From: Gelatoporia subvermispora B
Taxonomy: Eukaryota; Basidiomycota; Agaricomycetes; Polyporales; Gelatoporiaceae
Direction of reading: 5' to 3'
Length of the DNA stretch: 64,000 bases
Assembly: GCA_000320605.2 (NCBI GenBank)
Contig: KB445796.1
Coordinates: 2,169,191 to 2,233,190, forward strand
In this document: positions 1 through 12,335 of the stretch, one piece after another
Numbering within the stretch: the first letter of the stretch is position 1
Layout: the number at the start of each line of letters is the position of its first letter
Position numbers and translations under genes: made by a program
The notes under the pieces: generated by a model
Database searches by the model: none
What the model saw: only the letters and a program-made list of their open reading frames with translations
What the model was told of the DNA's origin: nothing

Positions 1-1817
1 GATTGCGGTACACGGTGGTGCAGGTCATCATCCTGCGTCTTCTGATGCACAGGTCAAGCGAGCTCTCAAATCGTATGATTTCCACCAAGTTGACGGGGTC
101 GAGGCGATCTCACGTCTATGCATCCATCAATTCGGCAACTCGCAGAGCGTGTACGACAGCATTATCGACCCTTGCGCAAGGGTCATCAGCCTTGAATGGT
201 GTCGAAGATGCTATCACTATCCTTGAGAACGATGAATGCTTGAATGCTGGTGAGCTGTGAAAGCCGATGTGGCTCAACCAGACCTAATCCTTTTTCTTCT
301 GTGTTTATCAGGCTACGGGTCGAACCTGACCTTGTGCGGAGGTGTAGAATGCGATGCCTCCCTTATGGATGCTCAAACCGGCGATTTCGGTGCTGTAGGT
401 GCTGTCACAGGTACGCGAACCTGTATTGTCTCCCGATCTCACAGGAATATCCCGATCTCAATCCTGAGACTTTCTGCATCTGTATAGGGATCAAGAATCC
501 TGTGAAGCTGGCAAGAGTAGTTCTCGAACATTCGAGGAGGCCAGATCCTCTAGGCCGAATACCCCCTCTGTATGTCACATTTACGACTCTGATGGTTGCG
601 ATGTCAAACTATCCCCTGCTTAATCACATGTGAATAGACTGTTGACGGGGCATGGTGCCGCCCAATTTGCTGCGATGTCCGGCATTGAGACAGTTGGGTC
701 TGAAAGCCAAGTGGCACCAAGAGTCCAGCGAGAATGGTCTCATTGGAAGAGCATTCTGGACTCGGCTACGGCCGCTTCTACACAGCAGGATAGTCAATAT
801 ACAAACCAAAGTATCCTTGATGCCGCGGAATCTTTGTACGCTCTGCAAGACACAGTGGGAGCAGTCGCTTGGGACCAGCTGAGTGGATTGAGTGCTGGAG
901 TCTCGAGGTATTTGACATCTTACTTCAATATCACTTAGCCTCACGGCGTTTCGGTAGTGGCGGTCTACTGCTTAAACACCCTGGAAGAATCGGCGAAGTA
1001 TATACCACACACGACTGGTCATTTGTAACAGCGCTAACGCAGCTGACATTCAGGCCGCTACGTACGGAGCCGGTTGCTGGGCGAACATGACCCCAGACCG
1101 TAATCGCGCTGTCGCCTGTAGTGTTTCCGGTACTTCTTCCTAATTTGTCGCAGCAAATTGCGCTGAAGGACTTGAACATAATATATGGACAGGTGCTGGG
1201 GAATACATCATACGAACTCTGCTCGCCCGTAAAATCGCAGAGACCATAATATTCTCAGACCCGAATGACACGCATGATGTCCTCGGGCGTATTCTTCAAC
1301 AATTCCACGGTACGGCAGCCGTGATGGGATATTCGCATCGTCTAACGTCCCCCAGAGGACTGTCGCGCTCGCGGCGAGCCTGATCCTCACGCAGGCGTTC
1401 TCTTGCTACTGCGGGAGCAGAGCGCTGAAGGAGTCATCATACGTGAGTGACTTCCCGCTGTCCACACACCTTGATTCTCATGCCAATGCTGTTCCAACAA
1501 TCACGGTCGTAGCTCGTCTCTGGTGTGCGTTCACAACTGAGAGCATGGCTATTGCCTATGCGTTATCCCTAGATGCCAAACCCCAGGTACGCCTTGCAAC
1601 CCGAACGCACCTGAACAGCTGTGAACATCGTGTGATGAACCTCGCAGACTGTCATTTTACGTAGGACGCAACAACGCCGCGGGGACTTGTCCTTTTTCAT
1701 AACCAATCTACCACTAACAAGGCTCTAGGTATGGAGTATAGGAAGACAGACTACTTCGCTCTTCTTTCCCCACGCAGTCTCGGGCACATCCCGAGGACAC
1801 ATGACAAGACTAGATGA
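1..1817 (+). CDS. TASP1: Taspase 1 (threonine aspartase, Ntn hydrolase), 5' end cut by window
   Basis: Member of the asparaginase-2/taspase family, autoprocessing N-terminal-nucleophile proteases that cut after Asp. The first visible residues give the family motif AVHGGAG. Next come NLTLCGGVECDASLMDAQ, IKNPVKLARVVLE and GRIPP. The predicted nucleophile Thr lies in QDTVGAVAWD, aligning with human DTVGAV. After it come SGGLLLKHPGRIGE, TYGAGCWANMT and FTTESMAIAY, in the same order as human taspase 1. Splice sites that keep the frame give exons 1-249, 312-410, 488-569, 638-907, 958-997, 1054-1129, 1193-1309, 1356-1442, 1513-1586 and 1665-1817. The start codon is upstream of the window. The C-terminal end after the TTESM block is less conserved, so the last exon is the weakest part. 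In animals taspase cleaves MLL and TFIIA; the fungal substrate is not known to me. The downstream neighbour Tfb4 converges on it. Confidence 0.93.
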
Positions 1818-2105
1818 AATGATATGTCGATCGAGATCTTTCTTGTGCGCTCAGAAGCAGGATTCTGGGATTTGGCTTTCCGTGAAAGAAGCCTGGCGAC
1901 CCCGCGGCATTTGCCAGCCGTCCCCGTTGCGGACCGGGATCTGCTGTGGAACATGCGATTGTAGATGAGTAGCACATTACGCATGAATCGGAAGTCTCCA
2001 TGCGCGGTAGATCGCGGCCAACAGCTGATCGAGTCACGGTATAATTGGGGAATGAAGCTTGAAGCTTCGAAGGCTGTCCACACGGGCGCCGCTATTCAAA
2101 CGATA

Positions 2106-3634
2106 TCACTTCGAACCATTGTTCTGCGTCGGGGTGCCGTTACGCAAAGCGTCTTGTACGGCAGGAGATCGAGGAACAGAGGAAGTTGCCGTTGCGTTTG
2201 ACATAGGCAGGGGCCGAGAGGCGTTGAGTCGCTGGAGTGTCTTGATGGGAAACTTCGTTCTAGGGTCAAAATAAATTACTCCATCGAATCAGTCGCTCAT
2301 GGAGCCCAAAATCAAAATGGTAAATATATCCGGTCATGTCGCAACTTGCATCAGCGTGCAACGGTAGCGTATTATGTACGCAAAAGAGCGGACGAGCGCA
2401 TAAAGCACAATGATTACAAGATACGGTAAATGAGCACTCACCGGCACGTAGAACAGACTGGCACGGGATTGCAGAATACTGATCGCAATACTTGAGTCCG
2501 AGGAAATCACGGATAACTTGAGTTGACTCACTGGACAGGCACACTGAACATACAAAGCCGATGTCGACGATTCTCTTGTGACAGAAGCATGCCGCACGAA
2601 AATCAATTTTATCCTGAGTAGGTACCGATAGTAGCTGCCGAATACCGGGTGGGGGCAAGAAGGACATCTGTACCGTGCACGCGGTCACAGCCGTGTGAGT
2701 ATGACGCACTCTCTTGTGCCGAAGTAGAGCGCTCACGGTCAGGTACTGAAGGAGGGCGTCTGGTCGGTCGAGATGGAGATACGACCCTCCCGTCAGATGT
2801 GCTGCCTGTTGTAAAAACACGCTATCAGACCCATATATTTTACATACGTCTATTGTCACTTTCTGCAGATAATCAGCATGCATAGGCCTCGTTTTGAGAA
2901 CCACGAGACGCACTAATTTCTGGGCGGAAAAAATGGAATTCATGATGGGAATGTACGATGACGATTGATCCGGAGAAACGGAAAAAATCAAGATTCGTGG
3001 GTCAAGAGGTACTGCCTGCTCTCCAGCGCGTGTGGTCGACGACGAAGGAATAGTCAAACGATTGATATCTAGTACATAAACAGTAAGTCTCCCATATCAG
3101 AACCATAGAGACGTCTGACAGCATACAGCACAATGACTTCGTGATGGCCCCAACTAGTCCAATGGGAGCTGGCACAAGTAACGCCTTGTGAGTTGTCCGG
3201 CAGAACAACGGCAGGCTGCGCACCTTCTGCTTCCAGCAGCTCGAGTGCTTCTAGCTGATCTCGTATAGAGTCCATTATCGTAGAATCAAGAATTTTGAAC
3301 GGGCGGTACGTATTGGCATCGGCGTTGACACTGTGCTCCTCCGCAGCAATCGTGGTCGAAGAATATAGAAGAATGCTGATAGAATGCCGTCCGTGCATCA
3401 GTCATGCGCTCGTCCAGGGTAGCACGTACTAGGCCCCGACCTTTTCCCAGGAAAGGCCCCGAATACAGCAAGGCTGTTCTCGTCTTTGCAGGCAATATGT
3501 GAATTAAAGAACGCCAGAAGCTGCGAGAGGAATAATTGAAGTGGAAGCGGGTGGGGATTGGACGATTGCGAGCACAGGTGCCATTGTGTTGGAGATAGAT
3601 CGATAACAACACTCAGATGAGAAGCCTTGTCCAT
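2106..3634 (-). CDS. TFB4: TFIIH core subunit Tfb4 (p34)
   Basis: Subunit of the TFIIH core complex, acting in RNA polymerase II initiation and nucleotide excision repair in the nucleus. The start at 3634 gives MDKASHLSVVIDLSPTQW, the first strand of the von Willebrand A-like fold. It is followed by a segment matching the family's NAHLA-type helix (FFNSHIACKDENSLAVFG). Further on come RILIFSVSPDQSSSYIPIMN, VTIDVCKIYG, VFLQQAAHLTGGSYL and LLQYLT. DFRAACFCHKRIVDIGFVCS is the conserved start of the C-terminal zinc domain, and splicing restores its second half as CLSIFCNPVPVCSTCRTKFP. The last exon ends with a Ser/Asn-rich tail and TGA at 2106-2108. There are at least five introns; those near 2270-2440 and 2480-2540 are firmly framed. 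It lies just downstream of SNAPC3 on the same strand. Confidence 0.93.
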
Positions 3635-3978
3635 TATCCGTGGGTGTCCCGTTGTCTGATGTCTTCAAGGCATTAATTTACATTAATTGAGAGCGTTAGT
3701 TGCAGCAAGGGGAGCTGAGTCTAGGAGCAAGAGATGGTGGCGGGAAGGACCAAGTGGGAGTCGCGCTCGTCTGGACTGCGCGTCGTGGACACGTGCGTCT
3801 GAGCATGAGGAGCGTAATCCTTCTTTCTTATCATCTCTGTCGTCTTGTACCCAAAAGTATACATACAATGTAAGTAAGACATGAATAACAGAACAAGAAT
3901 TGGAATTGGAATTGGAATCGGAAGCACAGTAATACATGAGGACCATTGCAAGACATGGTAGTGGCCTCTCTAGCTTCC
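3635..3978. other. Intergenic, TFB4 upstream region
   Basis: About 340 bases between the end of SNAPC3 and the start of TFB4 on the minus strand; expected to hold the TFB4 promoter. Apart from the short GGAATT repeat listed separately I see no feature. Small open frames here overlap on both strands and look non-coding. Confidence 0.6.
3895..3924. repeat. Short tandem repeat, unit GGAATT
   Basis: About four near-perfect copies of the hexamer GGAATT, read directly from the sequence, ending in a diverged GGAATC copy. It sits about 270 bases upstream of the TFB4 start. Confidence 0.85.
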
Positions 3979-5695
3979 CTACCACCCATGCTCGTGTTTT
4001 GGCAGCGGGACAACGATTATGCTTTCCGCGTCGGTCCCGTTAGGTTCTCCCATCCACCGCCAGCAAGGTCCACAAATGACAAAAGGAGTCTCCCCGAGTC
4101 TGACATCCCCAATTATCGCGTAAACAGCGGGAACCTTATTACAGGCACGGCACATGTCAAGCAGCGGAGGTGTTATCTGGGATGTCAGTGGGAATGCGGA
4201 GGAAGGGGGGTCATGGAAATTGCGAAGCCTGACACGTTCAATTATTTTAGGGTCTGTTCGACGGGGCGTCCAGGATTAGTGACATACCGTACTTGGTCAA
4301 TTACAACGAAGTGTTCGCAATTGCCAGTGTGGAGCAACCAGTAGGGTTCATGCAGCCTGAAGGACAGCGATGTGAAATATGCCTCATGCAAAGATGGTCC
4401 CTTCTGTAGCTGCGGACGTTTGGCAACAGGCAACGTGTTCAAATGCTTCAGAAGTTTGCTATGATTGTAAGCAGTCAGCAACGCTGATTCCACGTGAGAG
4501 TCAAACGCATACTCAGAATAGTCTTCTTCATTCTGTCCATCACCGTGTGCCAATCCGTTGATACAGAGGACACAACCCGCACTTCCCCGTGATGGGTTTG
4601 AAGGATCATAACCAGTCACATGCCCTGATTCAGAAGTTCGCGGGTCGGGTATTTCATTTGAACAACATGGGATCGCCTCAAAGAGATCTCCGAGCGTTTG
4701 GGCCGCTAGCAAGACATGCTGCGACGACCGAGACAACAACTTATGGCCCCAGGATAGCTTGTCATAAACGGTGACAAATACTAGAGCCTCGTGTTCACCG
4801 GGCGTGGGCGGGTTAGATAGACATACAAGGGTTTTCTGGTACGTCATGGTCAGTGGCCGATCTTCAAGGGGAGTGGGAGCAGTACGGACTACTTCGGTTA
4901 AGGTGTTGTGATCGGAATGCTTCGGTGGGCGTATGAACGAGGCTGCATGCTGCGTCAGTCTGCAAGTACCAATCGGGGGAGCTCAGCCAGCTATCTGCGG
5001 ATCAACGTAAGGCTACGCACGGCCAACACTTCAGCATGACACGGTCTAGTTTCTCCTTGAGTGCTAAGGCATCAGGGTGCCCTTGGGTGGTATCAGGGAG
5101 TACAGTCCTCTTACGCTTCTTCTTGGACGTATCAGCGGTGTCGTAGATTGATTGAACTAGAACTCCATGACTCTTCGTGACATATGCCATAGACCGAGGA
5201 TTGTTCAAAACGTCTTGCATCGTATCTTTCAATTCATCAACACTGTTCTGACAGATCACAGTGAGCTTCCGGTCAACGGGTGCATGACATAGACAGATGG
5301 AACGAAGCATGTGCTCCTCGGCTACGAACGACCTCCTCGGAGGCATTGAGGTAACCTAGAAGGTTGCCGTAGCTTTGATTCGAGGCTTCATTAGAAGGTT
5401 CAGAGGACCTGGTACTTGGCTATTGACCGGCGAGCGATATGGCATGTGTTCGAGAAAGACAATCGTACCTGCACTCCGCGCTTATCGCCATCTGTTCAGC
5501 AGAAGATAGTTCTGTACATGACTGTGCAACACCTGGGGGAAGAACAGCAGTTTGAAGGCCTCGTATGGAAAGAGGTTCAAGTTGTACGCCAGAGGCTGAC
5601 TCTATAAGATCGGGGATGGCGATGGGCTCTGAGATTGGACCAAAATGAGATTCATGGGCTTGACCTTGACCAAGAGTCGATGCAGCCATAAGCAC
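3979..5695 (-). CDS. SNAPC3: snRNA-activating protein complex subunit 3 (SNAPC3)
   Basis: DNA-binding subunit of the SNAP complex, which binds proximal elements of snRNA promoters transcribed by Pol II or Pol III. The start at 5695 gives MLMAASTLG and then FGPISEPIAI. The conserved core lies at 4242-4847: HVLLAAQTLGDLFEAIPC, then the typical RLHEPYWLLHTGNCEHFVV block, where Cys and His are zinc-binding candidates. The final exon carries CRACNKVPA and FVICGPCWRWMG, the second half of the zinc module, and ends with TAG at 3979-3981. A middle exon around 5002-5330 has a basic KKKRKR stretch. Intron 1 probably runs from 5468 down to about 5322. An upstream in-frame alternative start near 5793 would need a poorly supported intron. 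It is divergent from the methylcitrate dehydratase gene. Confidence 0.9.
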
Positions 5696-6121
5696 AGCGA
5701 TTTGAGAGAGGTAAACAAGGGTTCAGCGAATAGTCTTGCGCCGATACTAGTGGCCGTCGCTGAAGACCACACAGCGTTGAGTTTGAAGTTCAAGCATTAA
5801 CGCCACCGGCAGTCCCGACGCTCGCGACGGCACAATCGACCGCGAGCCAGCGATAAGTCACCTCATCCATCTCATGCATTCAACTCTGCTTTCATAGCTC
5901 TGCTTCGAATGCGTTGATCATGTCGTAAAGTAATGTCCATCCAGTCAGGCCTGTAGGCGACACTTTCATTTCGCTTGGCTGCCTTCGGCAGTGCAGAGGA
6001 GGTCAGGCGCCAGGGGACGCTGGGAATGGGGGCCGGCTGTCCGAATCGCATGGGGTGAGGTGGCCTGAGGTGAAGCTCTCATTACTCTCGCCACGTCTCG
6101 CGGTAAGGTTGCACCTGGCAG
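5696..6121. other. Divergent promoter region, SNAPC3 / methylcitrate dehydratase
   Basis: 426 bases separate two genes pointing away from each other, so it probably serves both. Nothing else is recognisable, apart from the alternative SNAPC3 start near 5793 mentioned in that entry. Confidence 0.5.
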
Positions 6122-8032
6122 ATGTTGTCCACAGCCCGTGCGTCTTTGCCTCGACGTCTTTGCACTAGAGGAACCTTGTCTCGTATCCGGACTGCATCCA
6201 TCTCGCTCTCCAACTTCCCGGCAATTCATCGGTCGAATATTGCCCCATTATCTGCTGTTATTTCCGCACCTTCTACTTCGCGCAGCATGTCGAGCCACGC
6301 CGAATCCGCCGTGCGGCCAGAACCCGACCAGGTCATTCAGGACATTGCGGATTACGTGCACAATTACAAGATTGAGTCCGAATTGGCCTGGGAGACTGCC
6401 AGGCTCTGCTTGATTGACACAATTGGGTGCGGTCTCGAGGCCCTAAGGTTCCCCGCCTGCGCACGACTCCTGGGGCCCGTAGTGGAAGGCACTGTGGTAC
6501 CGAATGGTACGGCTGCTCCTGCTATTCGGAGCCATCATGATGGACTTCTGTAACTGTACCCACAGGCACGAAGGTCCCGGGCACAAACTACCAACTCGAT
6601 CCGATCCGTGGTGCCTTCAACATTGGCACCCAGATCCGCTGGCTTGACTTCAACGACTGCTTCTTAGCAGCGGAATGGGGCCATCCGTCCGATAACCTTG
6701 GTGCCATTCTTGCAGTAGCGGATCACCTCGCACGGAAGGGAGAACCCTTGACCGTTCGTGATATCCTTGAAGGAATGATCAAGGCACACGAAATACAAGG
6801 TGGTCTTGCTCTCCTGAATTCCTTCAATCGCGTCGGCTTGGACCACGTTGTTCTCGTCAAGGTCGCCAGTACTGCGGTCGTATCCAAACTCTTGTTAGTA
6901 CCAGATTAAGTTCGATCGTTTAGCGCTGCTCAGTAAGATTGGCCTCATTGCTCTCGCTATCTAGAGGCCTCAACCGTGCTCAAACGGTTGACGCCATTTC
7001 GCATGCGTGGGTGGACGGACAGTCGCTCCGCACGTACCGCCATGCCCCGAACACGCAGTCCCGCAAATCCTGGGCCGCCGGAGATGCGTGCTCGCGTGCC
7101 GTCAACATCGCCTACCTGGTCAAGAAAGGCGAAAAGGGGATGCCCTCCGTTCTGACCGCTAAGACGTGGGGTTTCTACGATGTGCTCTTCAAGGTTGCTG
7201 CGTTTCCTGCGATTTTTGAATGCGCAGCAATCTGACTGTGGGATGTATCTAGGGCAAAGCGTTCGAGTTCCAGATGCCATACACGTCGTATATCATGGAA
7301 AACATTCTGTTCAAGATCTCTTACCCAGCTGAATTCCACGCGCAGACTGCGGTGGAGGCTGCACACATCCTGCACCACAAATTGAAGGCGCTTGGGAAAA
7401 GCAGCGACGACATCAAGAGTATCAGAATTAGGACTCAGGAGGCGGCGATGCGCATCATTAACAAGAAGGGTCCCCTTGACAACTTTGCTGACAGAGAGTG
7501 AGTTCTGGTGCAGTTGACTGACATTCACAGCCCAACTGATCTGTTTTTCGTAGTCATGACATCAACTACATGGTGGCATATCCTCTTATTTACGGCAAAC
7601 TCACCTCCGAGTCGTACACAGACGAGGCGGCAGCGGACCCCCGCATTGACGCTCTTCGCGCTAAAATCAATTGCGTGGAGGAGAATACTTATAGTGTCGA
7701 TTACCACGACCCAGCCAAGCGCTCCATCTCCAACGCCCTCTTAGTTGAGCTCAACGATGGCACAGTCCTTGACGAGGTCGAGATTGAGTACCCTGTCGGG
7801 CATAAACGCAGGCGGGAGGAAGGCAAGCCGCTTTTACTGCAAAAGTTTAAGAACCACATCGCACCTCACTTCGGCGAGGCGCATCAGCAGAAGTACGTGA
7901 CTGATCTGCAACGCGGGTTCGCGACATATCTGACGCTCGCTTGTCATCAGGCTCCTGGAGACTGTCAACGACTCCGTCTCTCTGTTCAAGATGTCGGTGG
8001 ACAAGTTCACCGACCTGTTCGTGAAGGCCTGA
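6122..8032 (+). CDS. prpD: 2-methylcitrate dehydratase (MmgE/PrpD family), mitochondrial
   Basis: Dehydrates 2-methylcitrate to 2-methyl-cis-aconitate in the methylcitrate cycle that disposes of propionyl-CoA. The N-terminus ([17 protein letters not shown]) is Arg/Ser-rich without acidic residues, as in a mitochondrial presequence. The mature part begins near [12 protein letters not shown]. Family landmarks follow in order: [102 protein letters not shown], then [15 protein letters not shown] and a [11 protein letters not shown] loop. Exon 1 is 6122-6506 and intron 1 is 6507-6565; several short introns follow, ending with TGA at 8030-8032. Length is about 530 residues, as usual for fungal homologues. 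No other methylcitrate-cycle gene lies in the window. Confidence 0.94.
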
Positions 8033-9640
8033 ATATGGCGAGATTGTTCCAAGGAGGTTCTGGACATGGCTGACGCATGATTGTGCCGTTGTACATTACT
8101 GAATGATATTCCGGATGATCGGAGACTGACGGCAGTCCTCACGGACGATGGGTGAAGCATTAGGAACACCTGTTCCATCTTGCATTGTGGGCCTTACAAT
8201 AGCGACCCTTGTTTCCTGCGCAATGTGAGCCTTATGGACGCAGCGCCTCTGAAACATCTTCGCAGGGTCGCACTCATCATGGATCTCATACTAGTGAATC
8301 GATATGAATCACTTGAGTCTCGCTGCAGATGGATGCCTTCGCCCATGGAACATGGACCTCAAAGGCGTGATCACCGATCCTCACGGAGAATCAATTAGCC
8401 CCCGTATCAAAATTGATGCTTCCGTGCAGATGCATGGCAGACGTACTACACCACCTGCCGCAAAGGTCCTCGCCCGGAGCTGCGTGCTAGGATTGGTGAG
8501 TTTGAAACTGGGGTGCTCGTACGCTTTGTTTGCTCGCTGCAGACGATCGGACGCTCGAGACTGTTGAGCGCACACGAATTGTTCGGCCCGGAAATAATTA
8601 CGATGGCCCGATGTGACGAGGGACATTGCTGCAGAGTCACTGGCGCCGTGACGCCTCGTTGGAGAGGGCTTGCCATATTGTAACTCGTATTCATCAGAAG
8701 GTCTGTGATGAGCGAGGGTATAATTTTTGTCATACGAATACACAAAATTCAGGGAACCCGGACCCCGCTATGAGAGCGTTACGGAAACTGCGATCCTTCG
8801 TCTGAAGGTACAGATACAACAATTGCGGGAGATGGATCAGTTTCGAATCCGCGCACGCGAGGGCCGCACGCAGCATAGAGGGAGAACCACAGGGGCGTTG
8901 TAGTGTGCGCCGGCATCCTCGCCACCCTGGGACATCCGCGGCGCAGCGGGTCTGGGGGCGAGAGGGCGGTGCATCGACCAGGACCGCAGCGCGAGGCATC
9001 ATCTTTGATGATTCCCATACATTTGCTGGGATATACGTTCCTGGACCCTCGCTGACCGGCGATGACTTCCACTCTTGCACGGGACAATAGCCCTTAAACA
9101 AGAGATAAAGAGCGTAAGACGAACGCATCAGAAACGGATCCTTGTGGAAGCCATGAGAAGCCAATTGTCGCACAAAACGGCAGAACATGACTGCCGCTTA
9201 TCGCATTATCGCCACGATTGTGACCTTGGAACTGAGTAATATCACAGCCAGTCAACACATCCAATTATTATGAGTGACACCGTCTTCGTTGGCCAGACCG
9301 GGGATCTGTTCTTGCGAAACATCGCAACGCATATTTGTTACAAAGAAGCCACTTACCAAGCACTGGAGCCTCGCCGCTGCAACGAGTTCGTCCGGTCGTT
9401 TTCATATTCTCACTCCTAGTAGCTGGGACATGTCGATTGCGCCGTAGGTTTCGCCAGGCGATGAGAGACCTAGTTGGTGAAGATCACCAGAACGAATGCG
9501 TTTCACGTTCAGTTATCCATATTCAGCGAAAGCCTGCCACTGCAAGGATTTGGTTCCGCGAGACTTTTTTATCGGTTAAGGTGACCTCGGTTAGTAGGTT
9601 GTCGGAGGCGAGTCCGCGATCAAGATACAGCCGCGTTTGC
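8033..9640. other. No gene supported
   Basis: Short open frames occur on both strands, the longest on the minus strand at 8730-9188. None shows a recognised motif or a chain of frame-compatible exons. A plus-strand piece at 8304-8490 has coding-like composition but no continuation I can build. It may hold the 3' UTR of the dehydratase gene. Confidence 0.4.
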
Positions 9641-9699
9641 CACAGGCAGACTACGGATTGGCGCGTGCCGCGCGGACGTGGCCGTTTCCGAGTTGTTTT

Positions 9700-10590
9700 C
9701 TTCTGTTTCTTCCTCCGCCGTTTCCCGCCCCGTTCCTTGGACCTGTTCGTCTTGAGTCTGCACGGTCTGCAATTATTACTTGCTTCCATGAATGCTCTTT
9801 TTGTGGAAAATCTCCGGCGGTAGACGTCACGATGAATAATTGCTTGTGCTCGTGGCCGCAGGATGCCGAGACGCTCGCCACCGTCGGCGCCGATGAGCGA
9901 GTGGCCCTGGTCCCTGTCTCCCGCAGCGTCGAGCCCATCCATGGCGTTGTAGGTGCACTGCACGCCGCAGTGATATCATCCTTCTGTCGGTTCCGTCCTT
10001 GGGATCGCGATGAAGCTGCTTGAACCCCGCAGCGCGACTTGGGCCTTCGGAAGCGCACCAGCCGACGTCAGGTCGCGTGCCTCGACAATCTCCATATTGT
10101 CAAGCGTCCCCGGGCTCGCGATCGTCTCGTCTATCGACGCACTCGGGCGCGAGCTCGAGTCGTGATACGAAGGACTGTGGCTGACCGTGGACAACGCGGA
10201 CCCACAGCGCCGCGCGGGTCGTGACTGCGGGATGGCTCATCAATGTTCTCATGCCTGTAAGCAGGCTGCTTCGACTTCTTGACGGCACACATGGCGAACA
10301 TGCGGCGCGCGCACTGTCAGGTCCCTGGCCCATTCTTCCAATGAGATGACTCCATCCTCATACTTCGGCACGTCCCGCGAAGCACTGCGAGCTCGATTGC
10401 ACGATTTTGATTGACTCGATCATGATGCTCCTGCCTCTCACTGGGGCGGTCGTCCTCGCATCCTCAATGGCAGAGCTGGTGAGCACGGCCATACAGACCT
10501 GCAGAACATGGGCACATGCATCCGCGAGTAATTGGGTGCATCTTTTGATTGTTGCATTGTCCGGATGCTGGAGAATTAACACGTTAAGCT
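9700..10590 (-). other. Possible multi-exon gene or gene remnant, unknown function
   Basis: Three minus-strand segments look like exons. About 10500-10580 reads LQHPDNATIKRCTQLLADA. About 10255-10400 reads KYEDGVISLEEWARDLT and then HVRHVCRQEVEAACLQ. About 9976-10194 is Ser/Pro-rich with DETIASPGTLDNMEIVEA. Their composition resembles real coding DNA more than the opposite strand does. I could not connect them with a full set of splice sites and recognise no family. The segments could equally be a decayed gene. No start or end is assigned. Confidence 0.3.
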
Positions 10591-12335
10591 ATAGCATTAA
10601 CCTTCTCACGAGCATTCTGCGCACGACTCTAGAAGCCGGAGATAGAAATGGTCCGCGATTGCGGATTTGCATAGAGCGTGGGGGAAATTCTCTACTCTTT
10701 AGGTTAGGGACCATGCTCAGCGGCGAAGGACCATATTAAGTTGGGGGCTCGCTCTCATGAGGTGCGTGAGCATGGGCTGTCCAAGTATGTCCAACCAGGT
10801 ATATGATGCCGGAAGTGTAAGGCGCCCCATGCCAATTTCATGATGACCCTCTCAAGTAGAACGTATTGCACTAGTAGAGATGGACAGTATCAGACACCGA
10901 CGATGATCTACTGTAGCTGGTGGCGTGAGCTACGGCTTGCCAGACATGGAAGCATGCTGATAGGAATTTACCTACGCACGGGTTTTGGACGCCTCGGCCT
11001 TCAAAAATTTCACAGCAATTGAGTCAAGGCACTACGTGGGTTGAACGCCGCCCCGTTCATGACGATATACCAACCTTCTTGAACCGTCTTCTTTTCGTAT
11101 CTATATGCAATAGAGGGAGAGACAGTCCGCATCGAGAAGTTGCACGACGCATTACTGCATCAGCATCAGCAATGGGACGCAGAAACTTCTCATATGATAC
11201 TCAGGTATGATGCCTTACGGTGCACGTCTGTTGTGTCGCTGTGGCATGCTGGCAGGAGCGCGCGCCAGGAGCGAGGACATGGCAATTTCCGGTTCCTCAC
11301 GCGGGCGGCGGAAGGGAATGAGAACGGTGGAGATAATGGCTACTCACACGCATGCCGCCTTAGCTGTCACAGGGAATTTAGTGGACACACCAGGTCGGGC
11401 ACTTGTAGTGACCCCACAGTACGTTAGAAAAATTTGTTATATCAATCTTCTACGTGTGCTTCCTGAGCCATCACCGTAGTCGGATGCCCTTGCCACATGC
11501 TTGACGTAGACGTATAGCGGGAACGGGGGGCGCGGCGACCGCAACTTCGCGGGGCTTACTTCTTGGAAGAGGACCTGCGCAACTCGTGGTGCGCGCGTGT
11601 CTACGGATGCCTGCGCGTGTCTGCATAGAAACCCTGGATCGGGACTGGGTTTGCAACTCGCTGCGAGGGAAGAAATTGGAGGGGGAAGCGTGTGGAGAAA
11701 AGGACATTTTTGTCATACTTTAGGTCGAAAGACGTGATAACTTGTCATGGGATCTGTATAGAAATGGGCAGGAGCCGGCTGGGCGGAACAATTCGGCACG
11801 ATCAGCAAGATCAAACAGCACGACCCTGACGTCCAGCTAGTAGCAGTGTGAAAAGTAACAAATATATCCTTATCCGTGTCAGGTCACAGTGATGGCGCGA
11901 ACTCTGCTGATCTTCCCTGGTGAGAGACGCCGGTCGCGACTGGAGGGGCGAACGTGGCGCTGTGATTTTTAGACAATAGGTGCGTACCATCTCAGTGGGG
12001 CATTGCGCTGACGAGCACATAATTTTCCCGTCACTGGGCCGCCACAAAGGCAATTGATGCATACTCCCGCGGGAATTTGCCGGAAGACGCGCCCGGAAAA
12101 GGGCTCAAGCCGGCATGCATCCTCAAGAATTTCTGGCAAGAATTATCCAGTAAAACAATTCTTCCATGCCCCCATCTCACTTTTCCAGAAAATCCGTGGA
12201 TACCCATCCCTCCATTTCACGCTCAGCTTTCAGATCCAAAATCTGCGATTCGTATCCCGATATACAGTGATCCGCAACAACACCACTCATCTTGTCTTCC
12301 TCCCATGAACACTCGCGTTTTTAAGGATGGACAGG
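10591..12335. other. No gene supported; upstream region of the Zn2Cys6 gene
   Basis: Only short unconvincing open frames on either strand. The last 300 bases precede the Zn2Cys6 start and are likely promoter and 5' UTR. No motif stands out. Confidence 0.4.
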
